Notes: generated from the sequence alone by a model not told the origin. DNA of 36,132 bases from Basidiobolus meristosporus CBS 931.73 (GCA_002104905.1 MCFE01000790.1:1-36132), one strand, 5' to 3'; positions 1 through 9,016 are shown, counted from the stretch's first letter. Made by a program: numbers and translations.

Positions 1-186
1 GTTGGCGCAATCATCCGTGCCAACCTCATTGTGTCAGATTGTGCCATAGTGTGCAAGATTGTCCCGCATAGTGCAAAATTGTCCAAGAACAATCCTGCCT
101 TCTGGTGGCTATAATATTGCACCCAATTGTTCTTTACAACCGCGGATTGCACCACGCACCCTGGCACGGTACAATGGAACAAGTCT
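1..186. mobile_element. Right end of a TIR DNA element (MITE-like), cut by window start
   Basis: The last bases (ending ggaacaagtct at 186) are the inverse of the agacttgttcc terminus found at 25733, 30530, 31317 and 32094, so this is the right end of an element with the same terminal inverted repeat. Comparison with the Tnp2 tails at 11582 and 27242 shows that the Tnp2 relic to the right is interrupted exactly here, so this is an insertion into it and not its natural end. The 3 bp after it (aat, 187-189) are the expected target duplication; the other copy would lie outside the window. The interior differs from the palindromic MITEs and has 7 CpG in 186 bp, far more than its surroundings, which suggests a fairly recent insertion. 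No coding potential is evident. Confidence 0.6.
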
Positions 187-2937
187 AATGCTACTGTACC
201 AACTTACCAAATGGTATTTCCTTTTCCTACCTCCCCTTGTGCAATTCATATATTCCACTGTTGAATCACCCCACTTTATTTGCCTACCTACTACTACCTT
301 GGGTACTCCACATATAGCTTGAATCAAAAATATTTGGCCTCCTGCTCACTAACCTCTACAAACACGCACACCTGCTGCAATTGATATAGTTTGATCACCT
401 CAACTTTATGGCTTTTTAGTGTGATACTTGCAAAGTTGCTATATACCTTGTACTGCTGGTAACATATACATCTTGCAAACATATGCTTGGTTGTTGCCAC
501 TTCTGCCATGAATACCTCCTGAATATCCGCAAAGAACCTCTTGTCATTTAGCCAATATATTCCTTCTCCCTGCTGGATTCTAGTCCCCTTATAGGTGCAG
601 TCTGGCATTTGTTTGACTGAATTCTGTGCTGAATGGTGTAGAAGTTGGCTTCTGACCATGAGAAATCTGGCATATCTTGGTAGAGTTTTCCTGATAAAAA
701 TCAGTTGCTTGTTGCACCCAACCCAACTTTGCATTTCTTAGCTGATTACCCATGCATTAGGGCTGCTTAGCTTCTTAATGCCATAGGCATACATATCTTT
801 ATATGCACATTTATCCTCAGTATTTTCCAACTGTTTCTGGCTGTCCTCCATGTGCCAACTCATCACATCCATGATGGACTTGAGGGTAATCTTCTTGATG
901 AGATTGTGATATGGTAGTACCTGCTACTTGACTTGTCTTCCTATCTCCCCACACATCTGCTCCATAGGAAACTCCTAAAAGGTGAAGCAAGGCCCAGTAA
1001 TCTCCACACACTGTGCAAGATGGAGTAGAGAATGGATACAGTAGAGGGAGAGATCTACGTGTTCTGCTTTATGTTTGTAGTATAGCCACTCAGATCCCTT
1101 TACAAACTCCTCACACAACAGCTATAGATGTGTCAAGTTGGCATTGGTGATTTGCTTCTGGATAAATACTCCTACAATGTCCACATATGACTCCCAATGC
1201 TTCCAATGTACTCTTAGTAGGAATGGCTTCAGAACACCACTTGAATAAATACATATCCAGCTTCTCCAGTCTATGCATTTGTATTGTCACATATACATAT
1301 GAATATTAATTGGCACCCATGAGAAGTACTTAGGGTAGCAGATACTCTGTAATATCTTGCCAATTCTTTCAAAATTTTCCAGTAACTTGAATTGCTCATT
1401 GAGCTTGAAATGCCCCATGCACAACTTAGTCTTTAGTATAGGGATATTGTTGGAAAGCAAATGCATTTCTCTCAGTGGAAAGCTTCTGCTCCAACAGATA
1501 CCCTCTATCTCAAGTATCTCCAGTTCCCAATTGATTCCATATTCCAGCCAATGGCTCATAGCTTGCCAACTATGCTGCAATTACATGTTTTCTTCTGTAC
1601 ATTCTCTCTGTAGAAAGATGATGTTCTTAGTGCTGATGTTTGGGTAATAATAATGTGTGTGAGTTATGGAGTTAATCCCCTGGATCTCATATATTTGACA
1701 GCAATACCATCCATTGTGCCCAGAAAAACCTGCTATATTGCTGATGGCTGGGGTATCTCCAATGCAGATAATAATATGCGCTTTTACATGACAGCCATTT
1801 ACTGTTATCCTGGTGGAAAGCATACAAAATTCATCCAGCAATGGATACAGGTAGCTGTCCATGTTGGATGGTGATTTAGGCCCAGATACCAGTGAGGCTA
1901 CAATCAGATTCAGATTGACAAGAATCAGTGGCCAGCAGGATTTGCTGGTAGAGTACTTGTTTAATGAGAATCCATCAAGTGCTAAAGCAAAGGCATGGTC
2001 ATACATACCTTCAAAGTAGCCTTGCTTCTTAGCTGTTTCTAATGTTTGCCATTGAATATATTGGAAATGTTTGTACTTAATTGATACTGAGTACAGTACT
2101 GTATAGCTTTGCAGTATTTGTTGGACTGCATCAGCTTCATCATACAGGGTATGGCCAGTATATATCCGGAGTGTGAACACTGTTTTCCCTCAATGGTGGG
2201 GGATTCCTGACAATTTGACACATTTCAATGGTAGCATTTTTGGATGTGAATGCATTGCAAATTTTAACACATGCTGGAATTAGGAATGTCTCTGGCTCAT
2301 ATGTTGCTAGCCACATGACAGTTGTCCACTTGTACCATGTACATAGTGAGTTACATCCTGGTATGATTTTGGCAAGAAGTAGTAATATATCCTCAAGGCC
2401 CCCATTACTGATATTAGTGGAAATGCACCACTTCTCTAGCCACAACATTACATTATTCACCAGTGGATGGACTACTGGGCTCACTTGGCTCCATAAAGTA
2501 TCCTTAGCATTTGTTTCAGTGGGTGTTGTCTCATTACATCTAAGGATTTGACTGGTCTCATACATGGTACTGTTGTTAGGGGTAATAGGCTCAAAATCTA
2601 TCAGTGAGCCATCTTTATCAGAGCTATCACTCTGTGTGCCATATTCAGAAGGCTGAGGTGAGCCTTAAGGCATCACAAACTCACCTTACTCAGTTTGCAC
2701 ATGGTGACAAAGATGGCCAGGTGCCAATATAGAAGTATCAACTGGCCAGCAAAATAATCTGGGTACAATAGTGACCAATGAATGGTCAAATATGACCTGG
2801 GTGGCAAAACAATGGCCATGATCCTTGTAATACTTCCTATGCTGTCTGTGTGCTTCATGGATGAGTGGCTTGCCACAATAGCCAAATGGTCTTTTTTCTC
2901 TTCTCTCATGGCTTTGAGTCAAAGTAGTTGTGTCCAT
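187..2937 (-). pseudogene. CACTA-type Tnp2 transposase relic (copy 1, most complete)
   Basis: This was a DDE-type transposase of the Tnp2/En-Spm family, which cuts and moves CACTA elements in the nucleus. Reading frames broken by frameshifts and stops join into an ancestral protein of roughly 900 residues. Starting at 2937: an N-terminal Cys/His segment (FGYCGKPLIHEAHRQH), GLEDILLLLAKIIPG near 2390, the core LALDGFSLNKYS...SCWPLILVNLNL with SGPKSP and YLYPLLDE (1860-2000), GDTPAISNIAGFSGHNG (about 1715-1765), FPLREMHLL..NIP (about 1440-1490), and a basic tail GGRKRKYH near 220-240. These blocks follow the order of fungal Tnp2 proteins as I know them. The longest open pieces are 1581-2180, 2140-2565 and 324-734. 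It lies head-to-head with orfX. The tail is cut by the element at 1-186. Canonical CACTA ends were not found, so the superfamily call rests on the protein. Confidence 0.75.
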
Positions 2938-3159
2938 GGGGCAAACTGTTTGATCTTCAACAACATAACACTATTATATTACCTTTTGGTCAATACTCAT
3001 GTGAACTTATGACAGTTTTGTATTTGAGACATTGCACCTACATTAATGTAAGATTCAAGGATGACCTGCCATAGTAAGCATTATGAATAAAGTTGTGGCA
3101 CTACATACACATGTATATGTAACACTACTTCCCCCTTGGTTTGACTCACTTCCATATGT
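2938..3159. promoter_or_regulatory. Intergenic region between divergent Tnp2 and orfX (putative bidirectional promoter)
   Basis: About 220 bp separate the Tnp2 start (minus strand) from the orfX start (plus strand). The same sequence is recognisable in the opposite orientation at 25458-25674, again between orfX and a Tnp2 N-terminus, including matching blocks around the two start codons and an ATG-rich middle. Conservation of a non-coding spacer between two diverging reading frames suggests a shared promoter for one transposon. I see AT-rich stretches but no single convincing TATA element, so the promoter role is inferred. Confidence 0.5.
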
Positions 3160-3861
3160 ATGCCACCAAAATATAAAGCAAAGTTGTCTGGTTCTCAACT
3201 AAACCCCACCACTGATGGCAAACAAAGAACAGTTGGACAACAGCTTGCTGTGACATTCAGTGCAACAAATGGAGCTACATGCAAAAAAGGCCCTGTGGAC
3301 AGTGTGCCCATTGAAGGTAATAACATGGACTCCTCAGGCTCTCAGTCAAGTAGGCAATTGAGAACCTCTGCGGAGCCACAAGCTGACCATTATACTCAGG
3401 TAGATGAGAATGTAGCAAACACAGTACCCCCAGTTAAAGATCAGCAAGTGGCCATGATAGCATCACCACCACCCATATTAGCAGGTATGATGTCAGCTCA
3501 TACCAATGCATCAATGAAGCAATTAGGTGCAGTGGCTGATAGGATAGATGCAAGGGCCCAGAGAAATCAGGAAATAGTCCCAAAACAGGATGAGCAGATA
3601 ATACGTGTAGAGCAAGCAATATCCCAGGTAGAGAAAGCAATATCTTTGTTGCAATGAAGGAACTCAATTAGCTCAATGTCACAGCCAAGAATTGAGCCAT
3701 TTCCCAATGTAACAGCAGAGGAACACCGTACAGTCTATGAAGCACAACAACAGTGCCCAAAGATAAAGTCCATAGAAAAACCTATCACAGCATGGGAGGG
3801 AGACAATGTGGTGTTTATACCAAAGCCTAAGAGTAAAAAGACATTGAAGATCTGTGAAGCC
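3160..3861 (+). pseudogene. orfX copy A: unclassified transposon protein, single in-frame stop
   Basis: I do not recognise this family. The frame opens at MPPKYKAKLSGSQ, runs 165 codons to a TGA at 3655-3657, and continues in the same frame (RNSISSMSQPRIEPFPNV...) to about 3861, where it is truncated by a copia gag relic. The N-terminal half is rich in Ser, Gln and Thr. Residues 130-165 (RIDARAQRNQEIV..QIIRVEQAISQVEKAISLL) look like a short amphipathic or coiled-coil helix. A conserved block follows: RIEPFPNVTAEEH...QQQCPKIKSIEKP..AWEGDNVVFIPKPKSKK. The block is shared with copies B (24174-24383) and C (31100-31260), which makes coding real. At the stop codon copy B has CAA, so the ancestral codon may have been CGA. 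It diverges from Tnp2 across 220 bp. Likely role: accessory or DNA-binding partner of the transposase, by position only. Confidence 0.6.
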
Positions 3862-3920
3862 ATTGGTACACCCACAGATTTCATCTTGCATACCAGCAGG
3901 GTAGTTCTGTTCCTTAGATT
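3862..3920 (-). pseudogene. Copia family 2 gag relic, left piece
   Basis: The similarity of orfX copy A to copy C stops near 3861, and the sequence up to the target site of the young copia element (3921) reads on the minus strand as a continuation of the gag relic at 8606-9000, with MKSVGVP as the recognisable patch. It is the other side of the target site of the 3921-8605 insertion. Only about 20 codons remain, so the assignment leans on position. Confidence 0.4.
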
Positions 3921-4288
3921 TGTTGCAATTTAAGAAGTGATTTGGATATAAGGAACTTATCAAGAAATAGTGATATTGTTGAACTGTTGTTTATTCATAA
4001 AGAAGCTCAGTATTTATACCTTTGTAGAAGTAATACAGCTGCAACACTAAGTAGGGAGGGTTTCTCAATATTCAGGAGCCTTCTGTAACAGTTTCAGGGT
4101 TAGTACATAATGTTTGGTAATAGTGCTAATTTGATCCTGACTATAGGGGAATAATCATAAGATCATATATCTGGAGAAAGTGGCAAAGTTAAGGCAGTAA
4201 ATGAGTCCTACAGTGACTAAGACTAGCCTAGAATTGTTAAGTAAATTTTTAGCTGCTGAATGATACCAAATAGTCCAATATTTCAACA
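3921..4288 (-). repeat. 3' LTR of copia-1
   Basis: The 368-bp LTR has TGTTG/CAACA termini. On the minus strand it contains TATAAATA (4011-4018) followed by AATAAA about 20 bases later, giving a usual U3-R-U5 order. The gag-pol stop codon (4283-4285) lies inside its U3 edge. Confidence 0.95.
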
Positions 4289-7200
4289 CTCCCCCTCAAC
4301 TAAATAATTTCTTAATCCCAATTTCTCTCTAAGGATCTCAAACTGTGGCCTTGCTAGTGGTTTTGTCAATATGTCTGCCACCATTTTGTCAGTTGGGCAG
4401 TAAACCAGCTCTACTAAGTTATTTTCTACAGCTTCCCTCACAAAGTGATGCTGTATATCAATGTGCTTAGTTCTGGCATGATTAGTAGGATTTCTAGCTA
4501 ATGAAATACAAGTTTGATTATCCTTGTAAATACATGTTGGTTCACCTGAATTAAAACCTAAGTCTTTGAATAATTTTCGTAGCCATATAGCCTCCTTAGT
4601 TGCTTGACATGCAGCCATATATTTGGCTTCAGTTGTAGATAGTGCCACAGTTGGTTGTTTCTTGCAATTCCAAGTAATAGCTGCACCAGCATAAAGAAAT
4701 ACATAGCCTGTGGTAGAGCATCTGTCAATCAAATCTCTACCCCAATCTGAATCACTATAACTATCAAATTTTTGCCTATTAGCTGCTCCAGAGTATTCCA
4801 GTACCATACTTATGGTACCTTGTAGATATCTGAAAATCCGCTTAACTGCTGCAATTTGATCTGATCCATAATTCTGCATGAATTGACTGACTATTCCAAC
4901 TGCTACTGCAATATCTGGACGTGTAGACACCATCAAGTACATTAGGCTACCAACCATTGATTGATAGGGAAAGTTTTGGTCCATATTTGAGCCGTTTTCA
5001 TCCATAACTGGCTGAGATTTGCTTAATTTCAGGTTATTGTCCATAGGGGTTGCTGCAGGCTTGCAATTTTCCATTTTGAAGCATCTAAGAATGTCCCTGA
5101 TGTACTTAGACTGATTCAGCACAATTTTCTGCGTAGGTATGTCAAATTTGACCTCAATTCCAAGAAAATAGCTCAATTTTCCAAGATCTTTCATCTCAAA
5201 CTTGCTGAAGAGATCTGATTTCGTCTGTTTAAGTGCCTCTTGATCACTTGTAGCTATAATTAGGTCATCCACATAAAGAACTAGGATAATCACACCCTTT
5301 TTGAGCTGTTTCACATATATACTGTGATCTGCAGTGCTACGAGAGAACCCAATTTCCTCTAGATATGTGTCAATCTTGTTATACCATGCTCTGGGTGCCT
5401 GCTTAAGCCCATACAACAATTTTCTAAGTTTGCACACCTTATGGGGGCTTTTTGGATCGGTAAAACCTTCTGGTTGCTCCATATATATAGTTTCTTGCAA
5501 ATCCCCATTTAGAAAGGCTGTTTTGACGTCCATTTGGTGTAGATCTAGACTGTGTACAGCTGCCAGGGCTAGAACTGTCCTAATAGAGTTAAACTTGGCA
5601 ACCGGAGCAAATGTTTCCTTAAAGTCTAGTCCCTGGATCTGGGAATAGCATTTAGCTACCAATCTAGCCTTGTACTTATCAACGGCACCATTTGAGGTTA
5701 TCTTGATCTTGTAGACCCATCTACATCCTATTGGCTTTCTCCCATTTGGTAAATCTACCAGTTCCCACGTTTTTGCCTTGATCAGTGATTGGTACTCCTC
5801 CTGCATGGCTTGTTGCCACTTAGTAGCATCTGGACCTTGCATTGCCTGTTCCAGATTCTGAGGTTTGGCACATAAGGCAAGATAAGCTTCTTCATGATCA
5901 TTGGATGTCTGCCACCAGGATCCAGGGGCATTTCTTATTCTAGTAGATCTCCTAACTGGGATAATCTGATCTGATCTGGAACTGGTAGAAGTATCTTCCA
6001 TCTCTGGCTGGATTTGGTACGTATCTTCCTCATTTGTGTTGATTGCATCATCACGCAGCTGGCCAATGATTTCTGTGGCTTTCTGATCTGAATTCTCCTC
6101 AAATACAACGTCCCTGCTCTTGATCAGCTTCTGAATTTCGCCATCATACACTCTATACCCTTTAGTATCTTCACAATACCCAAGAAAGATCCCTTTTCTA
6201 CTCTTTGGTTCCAACTTTGAGCGTTTTTTGTCAGGGATGTGATAAAAAACATCACTGCCAAAGATCCTGAGGTGCTGGAGATCTGGTTTTTTCCCTGTAT
6301 ATGCTTCAAAGGGTGTAGAATCACGTAGTGCTGTTGTTGGGCATCTGTTCTTGATGTATACAGCGGTAGCAACAGATTCAGCCCAAAACTTGTAGTCCAT
6401 TCCCTTATCATGTAGCATAGATCTTCCCATCTCTACTATTGTTCTATTTGCACGTTCTGCTACTCCATTTTGCTGTGGAGTATGAAGAACTGTGGTCTGT
6501 TGAAGTATACCAGTAGACAAGCAGTATTTTGCAAACTCCTTTGAGCAGTATTCTCCTCCATTGTCACTTCGTAGTACCTTCAATTTACACCCAGTTTGTG
6601 TTTCTGCCATGTTCTTGAAGTGCTTAAGCGTCTCTAAAGCTTCATCCTTTGTTTTGAGGAAGTATACCCATGTATATCTTGTCTTGTCATCAATAAACGT
6701 CATAAAGTATCTCTTGGCTCCAAAGGACAGTGTTCTCATGGGGCCACATATGTCTGAGTGTACAATAGCCAATATCTCGGTGGTATTAATGCCTTCTGAG
6801 CTCTTGAAACGTTGCCTAGCTTGTTTGCCATATGAACATCCCTTACAAACATTCAATTTGATCGGAATTGAGTATTTTAGGCCCAAAACAAGCTGATTTT
6901 TCACCAATTGGCTCATTTTCTGTTCCCCTATGTGTCCTAGCCTCCTATGCCACGTCTCCCAGTTGGTTTCATCAGTTTCAGCAATGTTGACATACTCAGG
7001 TACAATGATCTTGCATTGTAACTTGTATATATTGTGATCTCTGATTCCCGAAGCTAATTTTTGTCCATTTTCACTCAATATTGAGCAGCTCAGCTTAGTA
7101 AAAACGAATTTCAGTCCCTGAGTAGTTGCTTTACTGACTGAGAGTAGGTTCTTAGCTATTCCAGGTACATAGAGTACGTCAGTCAGTTTTGCTGTTGTTG

Positions 7201-8200
7201 TCCCTGAGTTATCACTCATATTTAGTTGTATAGACCCACTAGCGGTAGCTTCCAATGCAGAGTTATCTCCCAGATAAACCTTTCTTACGGGAATAGTCTT
7301 TAAGTTGCTGAACCAATCCTTTATACCACAAATATGCTGTGATGCTCCAGAGTCAATATACCATTCATTACTTTGGTTACTTGCACTCTCTTGTACAGTG
7401 ACAAATAACTGTTCATCAGTAGTTATATGGTTTGCCTGCTCTAGTTTCTGTTTTTCGTCTGCTTGTTTCTTCTTGCATTCTCTTGCCCAGTGTCCTGGCT
7501 TCTTACAGTAGTTACAGCAGCCAGGTTTTCTTCGGTTTTGTTGCTTTCCCTTCTTTTCTGTATGCCTTTCTGAACTGAATAAAGCATTATCTTCAATTTT
7601 CTCTGCTTGATCATTACGTCTGAGTTCTTCATGGAGAAGTCTTCCTTTGACATAGTCTAAAGTCAAGTTGTCTTCTCTGCTTTCAAAAGAAAGTATGAGT
7701 GGCTCATACTTGTCTGGTAGGCTGCAAAGCAGACAGAGTATCTTTTCTTCATCATCTACACCAGCATTAATACTGTAAAGTTCTTCTGCAAGTGTCTCCA
7801 TTCTGGTAATGAGTTGTAGCATGTCATCATCTGGCTTTTTTCTCATGTTGAAGAACTTTTGTTTCAAATAAAGCTTGCTTGATACTGACTTTGCTCTAAA
7901 GATCTTCTCTAAGGGTTCCCATGCTGCTTTGGCAGTATTTGAGGCATGGATTTGTCCAATGAAGGAGTCTTGCACATTGATGCATATTGCATTGAAGGCC
8001 TTTCTCTCCTTCTCTTGAAACTTCTCCACATCTTCTGCTGTTCCTTTGGGCTCAACTTCCTTTCCTGTTACTATGTTCCAAAGCTTTCTTTCCTCAAGGT
8101 GGATCTGCATCTTGATTCTCCAAAGTCTGTAGTTCTTCCCATCAAACCTCTCCTTTACAGGGAAGATGTTGGTATTGCTTTGTTTGCTGGTAGAAGTCAT
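4283..8200 (-). CDS. Copia gag-pol polyprotein, intact (1305 aa)
   Basis: This single frame encodes the whole retrotransposon polyprotein, which forms virus-like particles, copies the RNA into DNA and integrates it. Domains in order, residues approximate: gag with the UBN2/DUF4219-like start (FDGKNYRLWRIKMQIHLEE, 20-40); zinc knuckle CNYCKKPGHWAREC near 227-241 (CX2CX4HX4C); aspartic protease DSGAS near 281; integrase HHCC finger (HRRLGH...CKGC, 417-455); integrase catalytic residues in HSDICGP (~481), SDNGGEY (~543) and NGVAERANR (~580); reverse transcriptase with MDVKTAFLNG and YVDDLIIA (~975); RNase H with DSDW (~1150) and STTEAKYMA. Integrase before reverse transcriptase defines copia. 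The start lies 36 nt after the primer site with MTSTSK, also found in the copy at 34493. No frameshift or missing catalytic residue is visible, so it may be active. There is no stop between gag and pol, so Gag excess would need another mechanism. Confidence 0.96.
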   Translation of the reverse strand: MTSTSKQSNTNIFPVKERFDGKNYRLWRIKMQIHLEERKLWNIVTGKEVEPKGTAEDVEKFQEKERKAFNAICINVQDSFIGQIHASNTAKAAWEPLEKIFRAKSVSSKLYLKQKFFNMRKKPDDDMLQLITRMETLAEELYSINAGVDDEEKILCLLCSLPDKYEPLILSFESREDNLTLDYVKGRLLHEELRRNDQAEKIEDNALFSSERHTEKKGKQQNRRKPGCCNYCKKPGHWARECKKKQADEKQKLEQANHITTDEQLFVTVQESASNQSNEWYIDSGASQHICGIKDWFSNLKTIPVRKVYLGDNSALEATASGSIQLNMSDNSGTTTAKLTDVLYVPGIAKNLLSVSKATTQGLKFVFTKLSCSILSENGQKLASGIRDHNIYKLQCKIIVPEYVNIAETDETNWETWHRRLGHIGEQKMSQLVKNQLVLGLKYSIPIKLNVCKGCSYGKQARQRFKSSEGINTTEILAIVHSDICGPMRTLSFGAKRYFMTFIDDKTRYTWVYFLKTKDEALETLKHFKNMAETQTGCKLKVLRSDNGGEYCSKEFAKYCLSTGILQQTTVLHTPQQNGVAERANRTIVEMGRSMLHDKGMDYKFWAESVATAVYIKNRCPTTALRDSTPFEAYTGKKPDLQHLRIFGSDVFYHIPDKKRSKLEPKSRKGIFLGYCEDTKGYRVYDGEIQKLIKSRDVVFEENSDQKATEIIGQLRDDAINTNEEDTYQIQPEMEDTSTSSRSDQIIPVRRSTRIRNAPGSWWQTSNDHEEAYLALCAKPQNLEQAMQGPDATKWQQAMQEEYQSLIKAKTWELVDLPNGRKPIGCRWVYKIKITSNGAVDKYKARLVAKCYSQIQGLDFKETFAPVAKFNSIRTVLALAAVHSLDLHQMDVKTAFLNGDLQETIYMEQPEGFTDPKSPHKVCKLRKLLYGLKQAPRAWYNKIDTYLEEIGFSRSTADHSIYVKQLKKGVIILVLYVDDLIIATSDQEALKQTKSDLFSKFEMKDLGKLSYFLGIEVKFDIPTQKIVLNQSKYIRDILRCFKMENCKPAATPMDNNLKLSKSQPVMDENGSNMDQNFPYQSMVGSLMYLMVSTRPDIAVAVGIVSQFMQNYGSDQIAAVKRIFRYLQGTISMVLEYSGAANRQKFDSYSDSDWGRDLIDRCSTTGYVFLYAGAAITWNCKKQPTVALSTTEAKYMAACQATKEAIWLRKLFKDLGFNSGEPTCIYKDNQTCISLARNPTNHARTKHIDIQHHFVREAVENNLVELVYCPTDKMVADILTKPLARPQFEILREKLGLRNYLVEGEC
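4289..4300 (-). other. Polypurine tract of copia-1
   Basis: On the minus strand the bases just before the 3' LTR are gttgagggggag, an uninterrupted purine run apart from its first part, directly abutting TGTTG. This is the expected primer for plus-strand DNA synthesis. It overlaps the last codons of gag-pol. Confidence 0.85.
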
Positions 8201-8223
8201 CTTTAGAATAGATTAAGGCAATC

Positions 8224-8236
8224 GGGGCTCATAACC
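8224..8236 (-). other. Primer-binding site matching the initiator tRNA-Met anticodon arm
   Basis: Directly next to the 5' LTR the plus strand reads ggggctcataacc. GGGCUCAUAACC is the anticodon stem-loop of fungal initiator tRNA-Met as I know it, with CAU as the anticodon. The primer would therefore be an internally cut half-tRNA, as in Drosophila copia and yeast Ty5, not the tRNA 3' end. The same site sits after the LTR at 34456 and, decayed, after the one at 16129. Confidence 0.75.
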
Positions 8237-8605
8237 TGTTGCAATTTAAGAAGTGATTTGGATATAAGGAACTTATCAAGAAATAGTGATAATTGTTGAA
8301 CTGTTGTTTATTCATAAAGAAGCTCAGTATTTATACCTTTGTAGAAGTAATACAGCTGCAACACTAAGTAGGGATGGTTTCTCAATATTCAGGAGCCTTC
8401 TGTAACAGTTTCAGGGTTAGTACATAATGTTTGGTAATAGTGCTAATTTGATCCTGACTATAGGGGAATAATCATAAGATCATATATCTGGAGAAAGTGG
8501 CGAAGTTAAGGCAGTAAATGAGTCCTACAGTGACTAAGACTAGCCTAGAATTGTTAAGTAAATTTTTAGCTGCTGAATGATACCAAATAGTCCAATATTT
8601 CAACA
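8237..8605 (-). repeat. 5' LTR of copia-1
   Basis: This 369-bp LTR is nearly identical to 3921-4288. It carries the promoter for the element: TATAAATA on the minus strand at 8328-8335 and AATAAA at about 8307-8312, with transcription running leftward into the primer site and gag-pol. Confidence 0.95.
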
Positions 8606-9003
8606 AGATTTTTAATTTCTTCTCCTACCAGCGTATTTGTAGTAAGGAACTATTGTCTAAGAAACATTTTCTTAGCAGCTGAGCATGATTGACAGATGTC
8701 TTCTAATGCCTTCCAGGCATTCTTTGCTGTTTTTGTGCTGGAGCATTGAATCAGCAATTTGCTTTTGACATTAAGGCAAATACAGTTAAAGGCACTTTGG
8801 TTCTTCTTCTGGCACTTTAAGACTTCCTCTCCCATGCTTATAAGAGGGCATTCTTCTCCTGTGACAGTATCCCAAAGGCTTCTTTCTTGTAGCAGCTTTG
8901 TCATCTTCACCTTCCACACCTAGTTATCAGATCTATACAATATTTCAGCAGAGGGAGAGGCTCCAGTAATAGCAGTAATAGACAGCGCAGAGAGTGACAG
9001 CTT
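8606..9003 (-). pseudogene. Copia family 2 gag relic, N-terminal piece
   Basis: The minus-strand reading WKVKMTKLLQERSLWDTVTGEE...NQSAFNCICLNVKS...AKNAWKALEDICQS parallels the start of copia-1 gag (WRIKMQIHLEERKLWNIVTGKE...KAFNAICINVQDS...AKAAWEPLEKIF) but is clearly a different family. The open stretch 8650-8919 is the best part. Copia-1 inserted in its gag at 8606, and the rest of the element downstream is gone except for 3862-3920. Protease and pol are absent. Confidence 0.75.
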
Positions 9004-9004
9004 G

Positions 9005-9016
9005 GGGCCCATAACC
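9005..9016 (-). other. Primer-binding site of copia family 2
   Basis: The plus strand reads gggcccataacc, three bases before the LTR. It again corresponds to the initiator tRNA-Met anticodon arm, here with GGGCCC instead of GGGCTC. Either the family uses a different tRNA variant or the site has mutated. Confidence 0.55.

Larger units (their letters stand above)
3921..8605 (-). mobile_element. Complete young Ty1/copia LTR retrotransposon (copia-1)
   Basis: The element has two LTRs (3921-4288 and 8237-8605) starting TGTTG and ending CAACA, flanked by a perfect 5-bp target duplication agatt (3916-3920 and 8606-8610). It reads on the minus strand: 5' LTR, primer site, short leader, one gag-pol frame, polypurine tract, 3' LTR. 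The two LTRs differ by two substitutions and one single-base indel (at 3995/8312, 4057/8374 and 4182/8500 approximately), about 99% identical, so insertion was recent. It lies inside an older copia family 2 gag. Relatives of the same family in this window are at 14841, 15761, 24897 (solo LTR) and 34089. Confidence 0.95.

Noticed and set aside
1-186. Reading 1-186 as the natural end of the Tnp2/orfX transposon
   Set aside because: Other Tnp2 copies continue past this point (11630-11740, 27285-27350), so it is a separate insertion.
1357-1874. Plus-strand open frames over the Tnp2 relic (1357-1647, 1653-1874, 2228-2551)
   Set aside because: The minus-strand readings carry the Tnp2 motifs in the right order; the plus-strand readings show no conserved patch.
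5334-5648. Plus-strand open frames opposite the copia gag-pol (also 6561-6896, 7305-7511, 7946-8206)
   Set aside because: They are antisense shadows of an intact, conserved coding frame and reappear wherever a copia copy lies (for example 34487-34747 and 35795-36130).
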